DNA from: Variovorax paradoxus
Lineage (GTDB): Bacteria; Pseudomonadota; Gammaproteobacteria; Burkholderiales; Burkholderiaceae_C
Assembly (NCBI GenBank): GCA_016806145.1
Contig: CP063166.1
Coordinates: 4,774,001-4,838,000 of the forward strand
Reading direction: 5' to 3'
Length of the DNA stretch: 64,000 bases
The notes under the pieces are model-generated. The model was given only the letters and a program-made list of their open reading frames with translations. It made no database searches and was not told where the DNA came from. The position numbers and the translations under genes are program-made. Every line of letters begins with the position of its first letter. Positions within the stretch are counted from its first letter, which is position 1. Below are positions 33,905 through 42,304 of the stretch, piece after piece.

Positions 33905-34670
33905 ACCGCAACAACAACCCGCCGTCGCGGTGGGCTCGCCGATCGTGCGCATCACCGCGCTGCGCAAGTCCTACGGCAGCAACGAGGTGCTCAAGGGCAT
34001 CGACCTCGACGTCAAGCGCGGCGAGGTGATCGCCATCATTGGCAAGAGCGGCTCGGGCAAGAGCACGCTGCTGCGCTGCATCAACGGCCTCGAGGTGTTC
34101 CAGGAGGGCTCGCTCACCGTCGACGGCAAGCCGCTGCTGCACGAGAGCGCGATGGCGATGCGCGAGCTGCGCCAGCGCGTGGGCATGATCTTCCAGGGCT
34201 TCAACCTGTTCCCGCACCTCACGGTCGGCAAGAACGTGATGCTCGCGCCCACGCTGGTGAAGAGGCGCTCGTCGCTCGAGGCCGCCTCGCAGGCGCGCAA
34301 GCTGCTCACGCGCGTGGGCCTGGCCGAGAAGTTCGACGCCATGCCCGACCAGCTCTCGGGCGGCCAACAGCAGCGCGTGGCGATCGCGCGCGCGCTGGCC
34401 ATGGAACCGGGCGTGCTGCTGTGCGACGAGATCACCTCGGCGCTCGACCCCGAACTGGTGGGCGAAGTGCTGCGCGTGGTGGAGTCGCTGGCCGACGAAG
34501 GCATGACGCTGCTGATGGTCACGCACGAGATGAACTTCGCGCGCAAGGTGGCCGACCGCGTGATCTTCATGCACCAGGGCCGCGTGCACGAGATGGGAGC
34601 GCCCGCCGAGCTGTTCGCGAATCCGCGCACGCCGGAGCTGCGGCAGTTCCTCTCGTCGCTGCACGACTGA
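33888..34670 (+). CDS. Amino-acid ABC transporter ATP-binding protein
   Basis: A 260-residue ATPase. Walker A GKSGSGKSTLLRCINGLE (about residues 50-67), Q-loop MIFQGFNLFPHLT, signature LSGGQQQRVAIARALAMEP, Walker B VLLCDEITSALDPELVGE and H-loop MVTHEMNFARKVADR are all present. It energises the two permeases above and completes the GntR-controlled importer operon. Confidence 0.95.
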   Translation: MAAVLEPQQQPAVAVGSPIVRITALRKSYGSNEVLKGIDLDVKRGEVIAIIGKSGSGKSTLLRCINGLEVFQEGSLTVDGKPLLHESAMAMRELRQRVGMIFQGFNLFPHLTVGKNVMLAPTLVKRRSSLEAASQARKLLTRVGLAEKFDAMPDQLSGGQQQRVAIARALAMEPGVLLCDEITSALDPELVGEVLRVVESLADEGMTLLMVTHEMNFARKVADRVIFMHQGRVHEMGAPAELFANPRTPELRQFLSSLHD

Positions 34671-34699
34671 AGCGCCCGGCCGTGGGCTATGCTCGGCCC

Positions 34700-34759
34700 A
34701 TGGCCTGCCCGCGCATCATCGCGTCGATCATTCGCACCATTTTGAAGATGGTGGGTTGA
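34700..34759 (+). CDS. Possible 19-residue leader-type peptide
   Basis: A tiny frame reading MACPRIIASIIRTILKMVG, rich in Ile and other aliphatic residues, preceded by TATGCT (34688-34693) only 6 nt before its ATG and followed 28 nt after the stop by an intrinsic terminator. The layout resembles a leader peptide in an attenuator, or a small amphipathic membrane peptide. There is no ribosome-binding site. The downstream gene is not an amino-acid biosynthesis gene, which weakens the attenuator reading. Confidence 0.3.
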   Translation: MACPRIIASIIRTILKMVG

Positions 34760-34787
34760 CGCGCGGTTCCTCGAGTTCATGCCATGC

Positions 34788-34817
34788 AACCCGCCCCAGA
34801 AGGCGGGTTTTTCGTTT
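34788..34817 (+). terminator. Rho-independent terminator
   Basis: AACCCGCC (34788-34795), a 6-nt loop CCAGAA, GGCGGGTT (34802-34809) and a T-rich tail (TTTCGTTTT). It lies 117 bp after the ABC operon and before the P-loop protein gene, so it either ends the operon or attenuates the downstream gene. Confidence 0.8.
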
Positions 34818-34862
34818 TCGGGGGCGCTTCTTCCAAGCCCACCACCCTCCGGAGAAAACGAA

Positions 34863-35357
34863 ATGACAGCGACCCCCTCCACCCCCGTGCTGCACATGGT
34901 CTGCGGCAAGATCGGCGCCGGCAAGTCCACGCTCGCGCGCCGGCTCGCCGCGGCGCCCGCCACCGTGCTGGTGAGCGAGGACGCCTGGCTCGCGGCGCTC
35001 TACCCGGGCGAGATCCGCGAACTGCCCGACTACGTGCGCTGCGCGGGCCGCCTGAAGCAGGCCATCGAAGGCCACCTGGCGGCGCTGCTCGCGGCCGGCG
35101 TGTCGGTGGTGCTCGACTTCCCGGCCAACACGGTCGCGAACCGGCGCTGGATGCGCGGCCTCTTCGAAGCCGCCGGCGCCGCGCACGTGCTGCACCTGCT
35201 CGAGCTGCCCGACGCGGTCTGCAAGCAGCGCCTGCGAGTGCGCAACGCGAGCGGCACGCACCCCTTCGAGACCAGCGAGGCGCAGTTCGACCTGATCGGC
35301 AGCCATTTCGTCGCGCCGACGCCCGAGGAAGGCTTCGAAGTGAAGCGGCACGCCTGA
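34863..35357 (+). CDS. P-loop ATP-binding protein, zeta-toxin/AAA_33-like kinase
   Basis: A 164-residue P-loop protein: HMVCGKIGAGKSTLARRLAA (Walker A near residue 20), SEDAWLAALYPGEIR and a C-terminal half with QRLRVRNASGTHPF. Such AAA_33 proteins are predicted small-molecule kinases, and many are annotated only as ATP-binding. The ATG at 34863 has a GGAG site; upstream open codons run through the terminator and are discounted. It is 46 bp downstream of the terminator. Substrate unknown. Confidence 0.8.
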   Translation: MTATPSTPVLHMVCGKIGAGKSTLARRLAAAPATVLVSEDAWLAALYPGEIRELPDYVRCAGRLKQAIEGHLAALLAAGVSVVLDFPANTVANRRWMRGLFEAAGAAHVLHLLELPDAVCKQRLRVRNASGTHPFETSEAQFDLIGSHFVAPTPEEGFEVKRHA

Positions 35358-35386
35358 GCGAGCCGGGCCGCTATGCTTCGCAGCCC

Positions 35387-35872
35387 ATGCTGATCGAACC
35401 CGCCCGCCCCGAGGAAGCCCCCACCGTCGTCGCCGTGCTGCATGAGGCTGCCCGATGGCTGGTCGAAGAAGGCCGCCCGCTGTGGTCGGGCCCGGAGATC
35501 GCGCCCGCGCGCATCGAGCGCGACTGCACGGCCGGCGGCTACTTCATCGCGCGCATCGATGGCCAGGTGGCCGGCGTGGTCCGGCTCGACCTCGAGGATC
35601 CGTATTTCTGGCCCGAGATCGAGGCCGGCAGCTCGCTCTACGTGCACAAGCTCGCGGTGCGCCGAGGCTTCGCGGGGCAAGGCGTGTCGAACGCCTTGCT
35701 GGTGTTCGCGCGCGAACGGGCGACGGCGCTTGGGCTGCGCCACCTGCGGCTCGACTGCGTGGCCGACCGCGCGCCGCTGCGCGGCCTCTACGAGCGCTTC
35801 GGCTTCGCGCTGCACAGCGAGATCCGCAACGACTTCGGCGCCTTCGCGCGCTACGAGTTGCCGCTGGGCTGA
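35387..35872 (+). CDS. GNAT-family N-acetyltransferase
   Basis: A 161-residue GNAT protein. YVHKLAVRRGFAGQGVSNAL (about residues 85-104) has the acetyl-CoA-binding R-x-x-G-x-G pattern, and DRAPLRGLYERFGFALHSE closes the fold. TATGCT ends 9 nt before the ATG, suggesting a near-leaderless mRNA. Substrate unknown. It shares no sequence closeness with the GNAT at 8448. Confidence 0.87.
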   Translation: MLIEPARPEEAPTVVAVLHEAARWLVEEGRPLWSGPEIAPARIERDCTAGGYFIARIDGQVAGVVRLDLEDPYFWPEIEAGSSLYVHKLAVRRGFAGQGVSNALLVFARERATALGLRHLRLDCVADRAPLRGLYERFGFALHSEIRNDFGAFARYELPLG

Positions 35873-35962
35873 GTTCGGCTGTCGCCCGTACGTCCCCACG
35901 CCGGTCACGTCCTGCAACCAAACCGGCGCGAACTTGCGCACCTGTGGCAAGCTCCCACCGCC

Positions 35963-36553
35963 ATGCCAAGCCACCGCCGCTCCATGCTCCCCTCCCCGAC
36001 CCGCCGCCGCGCGCTGGGCGCCCTGCTCGGCGCCGCAGCGCTCCAGGCGCCGTTCGCCGCCTTCGCGGGCTTCAACTTCTTCACCAGCGAATACACCGCC
36101 AGCCGCGACGAGCTGCAGGCGCAGATCGCGCGCCGCTTCCCGGTGGCCGAGCGCTATGCCGAGCTGTTCACGGTCGGGCTGCGCGATCCGCAGCTGGGCC
36201 TGGACGCGGCCACCAACCGCGCCGCGATCACCGCCACGCTGACCATCGCGAGCCCGCTGCTCGGCGGCGGGCCGGTGCAGGGCACGGTGGCGGTCAGCAG
36301 CGCGCTCAGGTACGACGCCGCCACGCGCGCGCTGCGGCTCGACCAGCCCAAGGCCGAGCGCATCGAGCTGCAGGGCCTGGACGGGCGCGACGCCGAGCGG
36401 CTGCGGCGCGTGGGCGCGCTGGTCGCGCAGGAACTGCTGCAGGGCCAGCCGCTGCGCACCTTCAAGCCCGAGGAACTCACCGTCGGGCGCAAGACTTACG
36501 AGATCGGCGACATCACCGTGCTCGCCGACGGCATCAAGGTACAGCTCAAATGA
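35963..36553 (+). CDS. DUF1439 domain-containing exported protein
   Basis: A 196-residue protein with an Arg-rich, signal-like N terminus (SPTRRRALGALLGAAALQAP), then FFTSEYTASRDELQAQIARRFP and the LDAATNRAAITATLTIASPL pattern of DUF1439 proteins (E. coli YceB-like lipoproteins). There is no lipobox Cys, so it may be soluble in the periplasm. MLPSPTRRRAL, seven residues in, is an alternative start. Its stop overlaps the glycerophosphodiesterase ATG. Confidence 0.75.
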   Translation: MPSHRRSMLPSPTRRRALGALLGAAALQAPFAAFAGFNFFTSEYTASRDELQAQIARRFPVAERYAELFTVGLRDPQLGLDAATNRAAITATLTIASPLLGGGPVQGTVAVSSALRYDAATRALRLDQPKAERIELQGLDGRDAERLRRVGALVAQELLQGQPLRTFKPEELTVGRKTYEIGDITVLADGIKVQLK

Positions 36554-37572
36554 CACATCGCAGACGCACGCTCCTGCTCGCCCTGGGCGCCACGGCCGCG
36601 CTCGCCGCGGGCTGCAACAGCTTCGCGCCCACGCCGCGCACGCGCTTCGACCTCGAGGCCCACCGCGGCGGCCGCGGCCTCGCGCCCGAGAACACGCTGG
36701 CGGCCTTCGCCAACGCCATCGACCTCGGCGTGACCACGCTCGAGCTCGACATCGGCCTGAGCGCCGACGGCGTGGTGGTGGTGTCGCACGACACGGCCCT
36801 CAACCCCGACCACACGCGCGATGCCGCCGGCCAGTGGCTCGCGCTCGCGAACGGCCGCAGCGGACCCACGATCCGTTCGCTCACGCTGGCACAACTGCAG
36901 GCCTACGACGTGGGCCGGCTCAATCCCTCGAGCAGCTACGGCCGCCAGTTCGCGCTGCAGCAGCCGCGCGATGGCGAACGCATCCCCACGCTCGAGGCGG
37001 TGTTCGACCTGGTGCGCGCGCGCGGCCCGGCCGCGGCCACCGTGCGCTTCAACATCGAGACCAAGGTCGATCCGACCAAGCCCGACGAGACCGCCGCGCC
37101 CGAGCCCATGGTGCGCGCGCTGCTGGCCGTCATCGACAAGGCGCAAATGGCCGATCGCGTGACCGTGCAGAGCTTCGACTGGCGCACGCTGGCGCTGGTG
37201 GGCCAGCTGGCGCCCGCGATGTCGCGCGCCTACCTGAGCACGCCGCGCACGCTGAAGGACAAGCGCTGGACCGCCGGGCTCGATGCCGCGGGCTTCGGCT
37301 CCACGCCGCGGCTCGTGAAGGCCGCGGCCGGCACCAGTGGCGGTCCGCTCGTCTGGTCGCCGGCCTTCGCCGACCTCAACGCGGCGCAGGTGAAGGAAGC
37401 GCAGGGCCTCGGCATGAAGGTGCTGCCCTGGACCGTGAACCAGCGCGCCGACATGATCCGGCTGATGGACCTGGGCGTGGACGGCATCATCACCGACTAC
37501 CCCGACGTGCTGCGCGACCTGGTGCGCGAACGCGGCCTGCCGCTGCCGCCCTCGGGAAGGAACGCCTCGTGA
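36550..37572 (+). CDS. Glycerophosphodiester phosphodiesterase, lipoprotein-like
   Basis: A 340-residue GDPD-family TIM barrel. Signal with lipobox LALGATAALAAGCNS (Cys near residue 22). Catalytic motifs: EAHRGGRGLAPENTLAAF (His, Arg, Glu), TTLELDIGLSADGVVVVSHD (Glu-Asp and second His) and the C-terminal GVDGIITDYPD. It hydrolyses glycerophosphodiesters to glycerol 3-phosphate plus an alcohol, probably at the outer face of the inner membrane or in the periplasm. ATGA overlap with the DUF1439 gene, GTGA overlap with the next small gene. Confidence 0.92.
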   Translation: MTHRRRTLLLALGATAALAAGCNSFAPTPRTRFDLEAHRGGRGLAPENTLAAFANAIDLGVTTLELDIGLSADGVVVVSHDTALNPDHTRDAAGQWLALANGRSGPTIRSLTLAQLQAYDVGRLNPSSSYGRQFALQQPRDGERIPTLEAVFDLVRARGPAAATVRFNIETKVDPTKPDETAAPEPMVRALLAVIDKAQMADRVTVQSFDWRTLALVGQLAPAMSRAYLSTPRTLKDKRWTAGLDAAGFGSTPRLVKAAAGTSGGPLVWSPAFADLNAAQVKEAQGLGMKVLPWTVNQRADMIRLMDLGVDGIITDYPDVLRDLVRERGLPLPPSGRNAS

Positions 37573-37850
37573 GCGCCGCGCTGCAACAGCTCGACGCCAT
37601 CGCCGGGCAGATCGACGCGCTGCGCCGCCAGGGCGGCGGCCCCGCCGGCTCGCTGTCGGACGAGGCGCGCGGCAGCGCCGCGCTGCTGGCCGCCCTGCCG
37701 CCGCGCTACGGCGAGGTGCTGCTGAACCTGCTCGACCGGCTCGAATCGAGCGCGCTGTTCAGCGAGGAAAGCTGCTCGTTCAGCCAGAAGGATCTGCTCG
37801 ACAACCTGAGCCTGTGGGTGGACAAGGCCCGCGCGCAGCTCGGCGGCTGA
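37569..37850 (+). CDS. Small conserved-looking protein, unknown function
   Basis: A 93-residue, probably helical protein with GTG start at 37569, overlapping the glycerophosphodiesterase stop. Visible are LQQLDAIAGQIDALRRQGG, then PPRYGEVLLNLLDRLESSAL and DLLDNLSLWVDKARAQLGG; no signal peptide or membrane segment. Translationally coupled, so it may assist or be co-expressed with the enzyme. No family recognised. Confidence 0.65.
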   Translation: MSAALQQLDAIAGQIDALRRQGGGPAGSLSDEARGSAALLAALPPRYGEVLLNLLDRLESSALFSEESCSFSQKDLLDNLSLWVDKARAQLGG

Positions 37851-37876
37851 GGCACGCGGTTTATCATCGGCCCTCC

Positions 37877-38302
37877 ATGCGCACCCTGTTCCTCGCCCTC
37901 ATGATCGCCCTGCTGCCGATTCGCGGCTGGCTCGGCGACGCGATGGCGATCGAGATGGTGCGGCACGCGATGCCCGCGGCCGAGGCCGTCGCCGGCGCCG
38001 CTCAGGCGGCCACCGAGGCCCACTGCCACGAGGCCGGCGACATGGCCATGACGGCCATGGACAACGCCGCGCACGCCGACCACGCGATGGCCGACACCCA
38101 CGGCGACGGCAGCGACAGCGACCACGCCAGCCACCAGGGCTGCGGCACCTGCACCGCCTGCCAGGTCTGCCACTCGGTGGCGCTCGGCGGCACCGAACTC
38201 AGGGGCATCGCGCACGATGCCCCCCAGGCCGCGCCCGCGGCCCCGGCGGCTCGCTTCGCGAGCACCGAGCCCTTCCTGGGCTTGAAGCCGCCCATTTCCT
38301 GA
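37877..38302 (+). CDS. His/Met/Cys-rich exported protein, probable copper-related
   Basis: A 141-residue protein with a hydrophobic N terminus (RTLFLALMIALLPIRGW) and a metal-ligand-rich stretch at residues 49-99: HCHEAGDMAMTAMDNAAHAD, many further His, and GCGTCTACQVCHS with four Cys. Proteins of this DUF2946-like style often precede copper genes. It lies just upstream of the TolC-multicopper oxidase run on the same strand, supporting a periplasmic copper-binding or sensing role. TATCAT ends 9 nt before the ATG. Confidence 0.6.
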   Translation: MRTLFLALMIALLPIRGWLGDAMAIEMVRHAMPAAEAVAGAAQAATEAHCHEAGDMAMTAMDNAAHADHAMADTHGDGSDSDHASHQGCGTCTACQVCHSVALGGTELRGIAHDAPQAAPAAPAARFASTEPFLGLKPPIS

Positions 38303-38379
38303 TCTCCCTGCCCGTAGTCCGTCCGCGGTGAGCCCTTGCCGGCTCGCGGCGTCGATCGTATTGCTCATGGAGATCGAGC

Positions 38380-39861
38380 GTGAACCCTATCGTCCGCCGG
38401 CAGATGGCTGGCCCCATTCCCTTTCGCTGTCGAACAGCTGACGCGCTGCCGCGGCGCGCCCTTGCATTCGCCAGTGCCCTGTTCCTGGCCGGCTGCGCCA
38501 GCCTCTCGCCCGACGGCGGCACGGCCGACGTGCAGGCCCTGGTCGCGGGCAATCCCCTGATGGCGGGCCAGCCGGCCCAGCGCATGCCCGACGAGGCCTC
38601 GCGCAAAAGCGTCGATGCGCTGCTCGCCAGGCCGCTCGACGCCGAGGCCGCCGTGCGCATCGCGCTGGTCAACGGCCCGCGCGTGCAGGACGCCTTCGCC
38701 ACCCTGCAGCTGAGCGACGCCGACCGCGTGCAGGCCGCGAGCCTGCCGAACCCGGTGCTCTCGTTCAGCCGGCTGGCGCAGGGCCGCGAGCGCGAGCTCG
38801 AGCGCATGCTGAGCTTCAACGTGATCGGCCTGGTCACGCTGCCGTGGCAGGCACGCTGGGCCGGTCAACGCCACGAGGCCGCCAAGCTGCAGGCCGCGCA
38901 GAGCGTGCTGCTGCTGGCCGCCGACACGCGCCGCGCCTGGGTGCGCGCGGTGGCGGCGCAGCAGAGCGTGGCCTACCTGCGCGATGCCAGGGAGGCGGCC
39001 GAGGCCGGCGCCGAACTCGCGCACCGCATGGCCCAGGTCGGCAACTGGAGCGCGCTGCAACGCACGCGCGAACAGCTGCTGCTGGCCGATGCCGCGGCGC
39101 AGCTCGCGCGTGCCGAGCAGGCCGCCGTGGCCTCGCGCGAACAGCTCACGCGGCTGCTAGGCCTGGCGGGCGAACGCACCGCCTACACCCTGCCCGACCG
39201 CCTGCCGCCGCTGCCGCAGGCCGCGCCCGAGCTCGGCGACGTGCAGGCGCGCGCGCTGCGCGACCGGCTCGACGTGCGCTCGGCGCGGGCGCAGAACACG
39301 GCCGTGGCCGATTCGCTGGGCCTCGTGCATGCCACGCGCGTCATCAACGCGCTGGAGCTCGGCGTGGTGCGCAACACCACCTTCGAGAACGATGCCGACC
39401 GTTCGCGCGCCACGCAGCGCGGCTTCGAGCTCGACCTGCCGCTGCCGCTGTTCGACTGGGGCCAGGCACGCGCCGGCCGCGCCGAGGCGCAGTACATGCA
39501 GTCGGCCGCGCGCGTGCGCGACGTGGGCGTGCTGGCCGCGAGCGAAGCGCGCGAGGCCTGGCGCGGCTGGAACACGGCCTATGGCCTGGCGCGGCGCTAC
39601 CGCGACGAGGTGCTGCCGCTGCGCAGGCAGGTCAACGACGAGATGGTGCTGCGCTACAACGGCATGCTCGCGAGCGTGTGGGAACTGCTCGCCGAGACGC
39701 GCGCGAGCATGCTCGCGGTGAACGCCGGCATCGAGGCGCAGCGCGACTTCTGGCTGGCCGACACCGATCTGCAACTGGTGCTCACGGGCAGCTCGCCCGG
39801 CGGCATGACGGCGCTGCAGACCGCGGCCGCCAGCGACGCCCCCGCGGCGGGAGGACATTGA
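38380..39861 (+). CDS. TolC-family outer-membrane lipoprotein (CusC-like)
   Basis: A 493-residue outer-membrane efflux protein. A lipobox ALFLAGCASLS (Cys near residue 35) is followed by the repeated alpha-helical barrel pattern: ARPLDAEAAVRIALVNGPRV, QAASLPNPVLSFSRLAQG and RGFELDLPLPLFDWGQARAG. GTG at 38380 has a GGAG site; MAGPIPF eight codons later is an alternative. Its partners, an RND pump and a membrane-fusion protein, are absent here. One bp gap to the multicopper oxidase gene indicates co-transcription. Confidence 0.88.
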   Translation: MNPIVRRQMAGPIPFRCRTADALPRRALAFASALFLAGCASLSPDGGTADVQALVAGNPLMAGQPAQRMPDEASRKSVDALLARPLDAEAAVRIALVNGPRVQDAFATLQLSDADRVQAASLPNPVLSFSRLAQGRERELERMLSFNVIGLVTLPWQARWAGQRHEAAKLQAAQSVLLLAADTRRAWVRAVAAQQSVAYLRDAREAAEAGAELAHRMAQVGNWSALQRTREQLLLADAAAQLARAEQAAVASREQLTRLLGLAGERTAYTLPDRLPPLPQAAPELGDVQARALRDRLDVRSARAQNTAVADSLGLVHATRVINALELGVVRNTTFENDADRSRATQRGFELDLPLPLFDWGQARAGRAEAQYMQSAARVRDVGVLAASEAREAWRGWNTAYGLARRYRDEVLPLRRQVNDEMVLRYNGMLASVWELLAETRASMLAVNAGIEAQRDFWLADTDLQLVLTGSSPGGMTALQTAAASDAPAAGGH

Positions 39862-39862
39862 G

Positions 39863-41248
39863 ATGAACCGCCGCAACTTCTTCGCGGGCGCCGCCACGGC
39901 CGTGGCCGCCACCACCGTCAGCCGCGTCTCGATGGCCGCGCTGCCCGAGCCCGTCTCGCAGAGCTCCACCGCCACGGCAGCGCCACTGGTGCCGCCCAAC
40001 GGCCGGCCCTACAACCCCGTCGTCACGCTCAACGGCTGGACCCTGCCCTGGCGCATGAACGCCGGCGTCAAGGAATTCCATCTGGTCGCTGAGCCCGTGG
40101 TGCGCGAGATGGCGCCGGGCTTCAAGGTCAACATGTGGGGCTACAACGGCCAGTCGCCCGGGCCGACCATCGAGGTGGTCGAGGGCGACCGACTGCGCAT
40201 CTACGTGACCAACCGGCTGCCCGAGCACACCACCGTGCACTGGCACGGCCAGCGCCTGCCCAACGGCATGGACGGCGTGGGCGGCATCACGCAGCCGCAG
40301 ATCCCGCCGGGCAAGACCTTCGTCTACGAGTTCACCGCGCGCCGCCCCGGCACCTTCATGTACCACCCGCATGCCGACGAGATGGTGCAGATGGCGATGG
40401 GGATGATGGGCTTCTGGGTCACGCATCCGAAGGCCGATCACCCGCTGATCGAGAAGGTCGATCGCGACTTCTGCTTCCTGCTCGGCAGCTTCGACGTGGA
40501 GCCCGGCAGCGCCACGCCCAAGGTCAGCACCATGACCGACTTCAACCTCTGGAGCTTCAACAGCCGCGTGTTCCCGGCCATCGACACGCTCAACGTGCGC
40601 CGCGGCGACCGCGTGCGCATCCGCGTGGGCAATCTCACGATGACCAACCATCCGGTGCACATCCACGGCCACGAGTTCGAGGTGACCGGCACCGACGGCG
40701 GCCCCGTGCCGCGCACCGCGCGCTGGCCCGAGGTATCGGTCGACGTGGCGGTGGGCCAGATGCGGCAGATCGAGTTCATCGCCGACGAGGAAGGCGACTG
40801 GGCGCTGCACTGCCACAAGGCGCACCACACCATGGGGCCGATGGGCCACGAGGTGCCGACCATGATCGGCGTGGACCACAAGGGCGTGGCCGAGAAGATC
40901 AGGAAGCTGGTGCCCGACTACATGGTGATGGGCGACAAGGGCATGGCCGACATGGGCGAGATGGAGATGCCCATTCCCGACAACACGGTGCCGATGATGA
41001 CGGGCACCGGTCCCTTCGGTTCGGCCGAGATGGGCGGCATGTTCACGCTGCTCAAGGTGCGGCGCGACCAGAAGCCCGGCGACTACCGCGACCCGGGCTG
41101 GTTCAGGCATCCGCCGGGCACGGTCGCGCGCGAAGTGCCGAACGCCAACGTGCCGCCGGCCCCGCGCGCGAAGGCACCGGCCCCGTCGGCCGCCGAGCCC
41201 GATGCCAGCGTGCGCAAGCCCTCAGGCCATGGCGCGCACCAGCACTGA
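39863..41248 (+). CDS. Multicopper oxidase, Tat-exported, Met-rich
   Basis: A 461-residue copper oxidase. Tat signal MNRRNFFAGAATAVAATTV. Copper ligands are in TVHWHGQRLPNGMDG (near residue 126), FMYHPHADEM (168), NHPVHIHGHEFEV (265) and WALHCHKAHHTMGPM (316), giving types 1, 2 and 3 sites. A Met-rich segment (about residues 351-395, with MGDKGMADMGEMEMP) resembles the Cu(I)-binding regions of CueO/CopA. It would oxidise toxic Cu(I) to Cu(II) in the periplasm. Core of the copper run. Confidence 0.92.
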   Translation: MNRRNFFAGAATAVAATTVSRVSMAALPEPVSQSSTATAAPLVPPNGRPYNPVVTLNGWTLPWRMNAGVKEFHLVAEPVVREMAPGFKVNMWGYNGQSPGPTIEVVEGDRLRIYVTNRLPEHTTVHWHGQRLPNGMDGVGGITQPQIPPGKTFVYEFTARRPGTFMYHPHADEMVQMAMGMMGFWVTHPKADHPLIEKVDRDFCFLLGSFDVEPGSATPKVSTMTDFNLWSFNSRVFPAIDTLNVRRGDRVRIRVGNLTMTNHPVHIHGHEFEVTGTDGGPVPRTARWPEVSVDVAVGQMRQIEFIADEEGDWALHCHKAHHTMGPMGHEVPTMIGVDHKGVAEKIRKLVPDYMVMGDKGMADMGEMEMPIPDNTVPMMTGTGPFGSAEMGGMFTLLKVRRDQKPGDYRDPGWFRHPPGTVAREVPNANVPPAPRAKAPAPSAAEPDASVRKPSGHGAHQH

Positions 41249-41287
41249 GTTCGCTCATCCCCTTTCGATTTTTTCGGAGTTCCATCC

Positions 41288-41800
41288 ATGAACAAGACAC
41301 TCAAGCTCGCCGCCGCCGGCCTCACGCTCGCGGCCTTCGCCACCGCCTCGCTGGCGCACGAGAACCACGTCGCCAAGCCCAAAGGCGCGGCCGAACTCGC
41401 GCCCGAGCAGAAGCCCTGGGGCATCGTCGGCAAGCCCGGCGCCGTGAAACGCACCATCGACATCGCGATGGCCGACGACATGACCTTCACGCCCTCGGTG
41501 ATCGAGGTGCGCGAAGGCGACACGCTGCGCCTGCGCCTGAAGAACAAGGGCCGTGACCTGCACGAACTCGTGCTTGGCACCACGGCCGAGATCGAGGCCC
41601 ACGCGGCCATGATGAAGAAATTCCCCGGCATGGAGCACGACGAGCCCTGGATGGCGCACGTGCCGCCGGGTCGGACCGGCGAGCTGGTCTGGACCTTCAA
41701 CCGCGCCGGCGACTTCGACTTCGCCTGCCTGGTGAAGGACCACTACGAACTCGGCATGGCCGGCCGCGTGCGCGTGCTGCCCGCCGCCGGCAAATCCTGA
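41288..41800 (+). CDS. Cupredoxin-domain protein
   Basis: A 170-residue periplasmic blue-copper-like protein. Signal TLKLAAAGLTLAAFATASLA, a His-containing linker (HENHVAKP), then ADDMTFTPSVIEVREGDTLR, KGRDLHELVLGT (His ligand) and FDFACLVKDHYELGMAGRVR, which gives Cys, His and Met ligands around residues 147-156. It probably ferries electrons or copper for the multicopper oxidase 39 bp upstream. Confidence 0.88.
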   Translation: MNKTLKLAAAGLTLAAFATASLAHENHVAKPKGAAELAPEQKPWGIVGKPGAVKRTIDIAMADDMTFTPSVIEVREGDTLRLRLKNKGRDLHELVLGTTAEIEAHAAMMKKFPGMEHDEPWMAHVPPGRTGELVWTFNRAGDFDFACLVKDHYELGMAGRVRVLPAAGKS

Positions 41801-41819
41801 AACCGCGAAAGGAACTCCC

Positions 41820-42269
41820 ATGCAAAGAAGACGACTGATGCTGGCCCTGGCGTCCACCGCCGCCCTGCCGTTCACCGCGCGCGCCGCGGCGCCGATGGTC
41901 GAGATCTGGAAGGACCCGAACTGCGGCTGCTGCCAGGACTGGGTCAAGCACCTCAACAAGAACGGCTTCGCCACGCGCGTGCACGACGAAGGCAACGCGG
42001 CCGCGCGCAAGCGCCTGGGCCTGCCCGAGAAGCTGGGCTCGTGCCACACGGGCCAGGTCGGCGGCTACGCCATCGAGGGCCACGTGCCCGCGCGCGAGAT
42101 CCAGCGCCTGCTCAAGGAGAAACCCAGGGCCGTGGGCCTCGCCGTGCCCGGCATGCCGGTCGGCTCGCCGGGCATGGACGGTCCGGCCTATGGCGACCAG
42201 CGCGATCCCTACGACGTGCTGCTGGTGCTGGCCGATGGCGGCACGCGCGTGTTCCAGAGCTACCGATGA
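41820..42269 (+). CDS. DUF411 metal-binding protein
   Basis: A 149-residue DUF411 protein with Arg-rich signal (MQRRRLMLALASTAALPFTA). The conserved WKDPNCGCCQDWVKHL (about residues 30-45) and LGSCHTGQVGGYAIEGHVPA (about 72-91) hold the Cys/His metal ligands. DUF411 proteins are commonly found in copper and silver resistance clusters. It lies 19 bp after the cupredoxin gene. Confidence 0.9.
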   Translation: MQRRRLMLALASTAALPFTARAAAPMVEIWKDPNCGCCQDWVKHLNKNGFATRVHDEGNAAARKRLGLPEKLGSCHTGQVGGYAIEGHVPAREIQRLLKEKPRAVGLAVPGMPVGSPGMDGPAYGDQRDPYDVLLVLADGGTRVFQSYR

Positions 42270-42304
42270 ATCCTCCGATCCCCTTGCAAGAAAACCCGAT
42301 CACC

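Noticed and set aside
31748..33967. A 739-codon open frame on the minus strand across the ABC operon
   Set aside because: It mirrors four well-supported genes on the plus strand, has His/Gly/Arg-rich nonsense composition and no domain. Long antisense frames are expected at about 70% GC.
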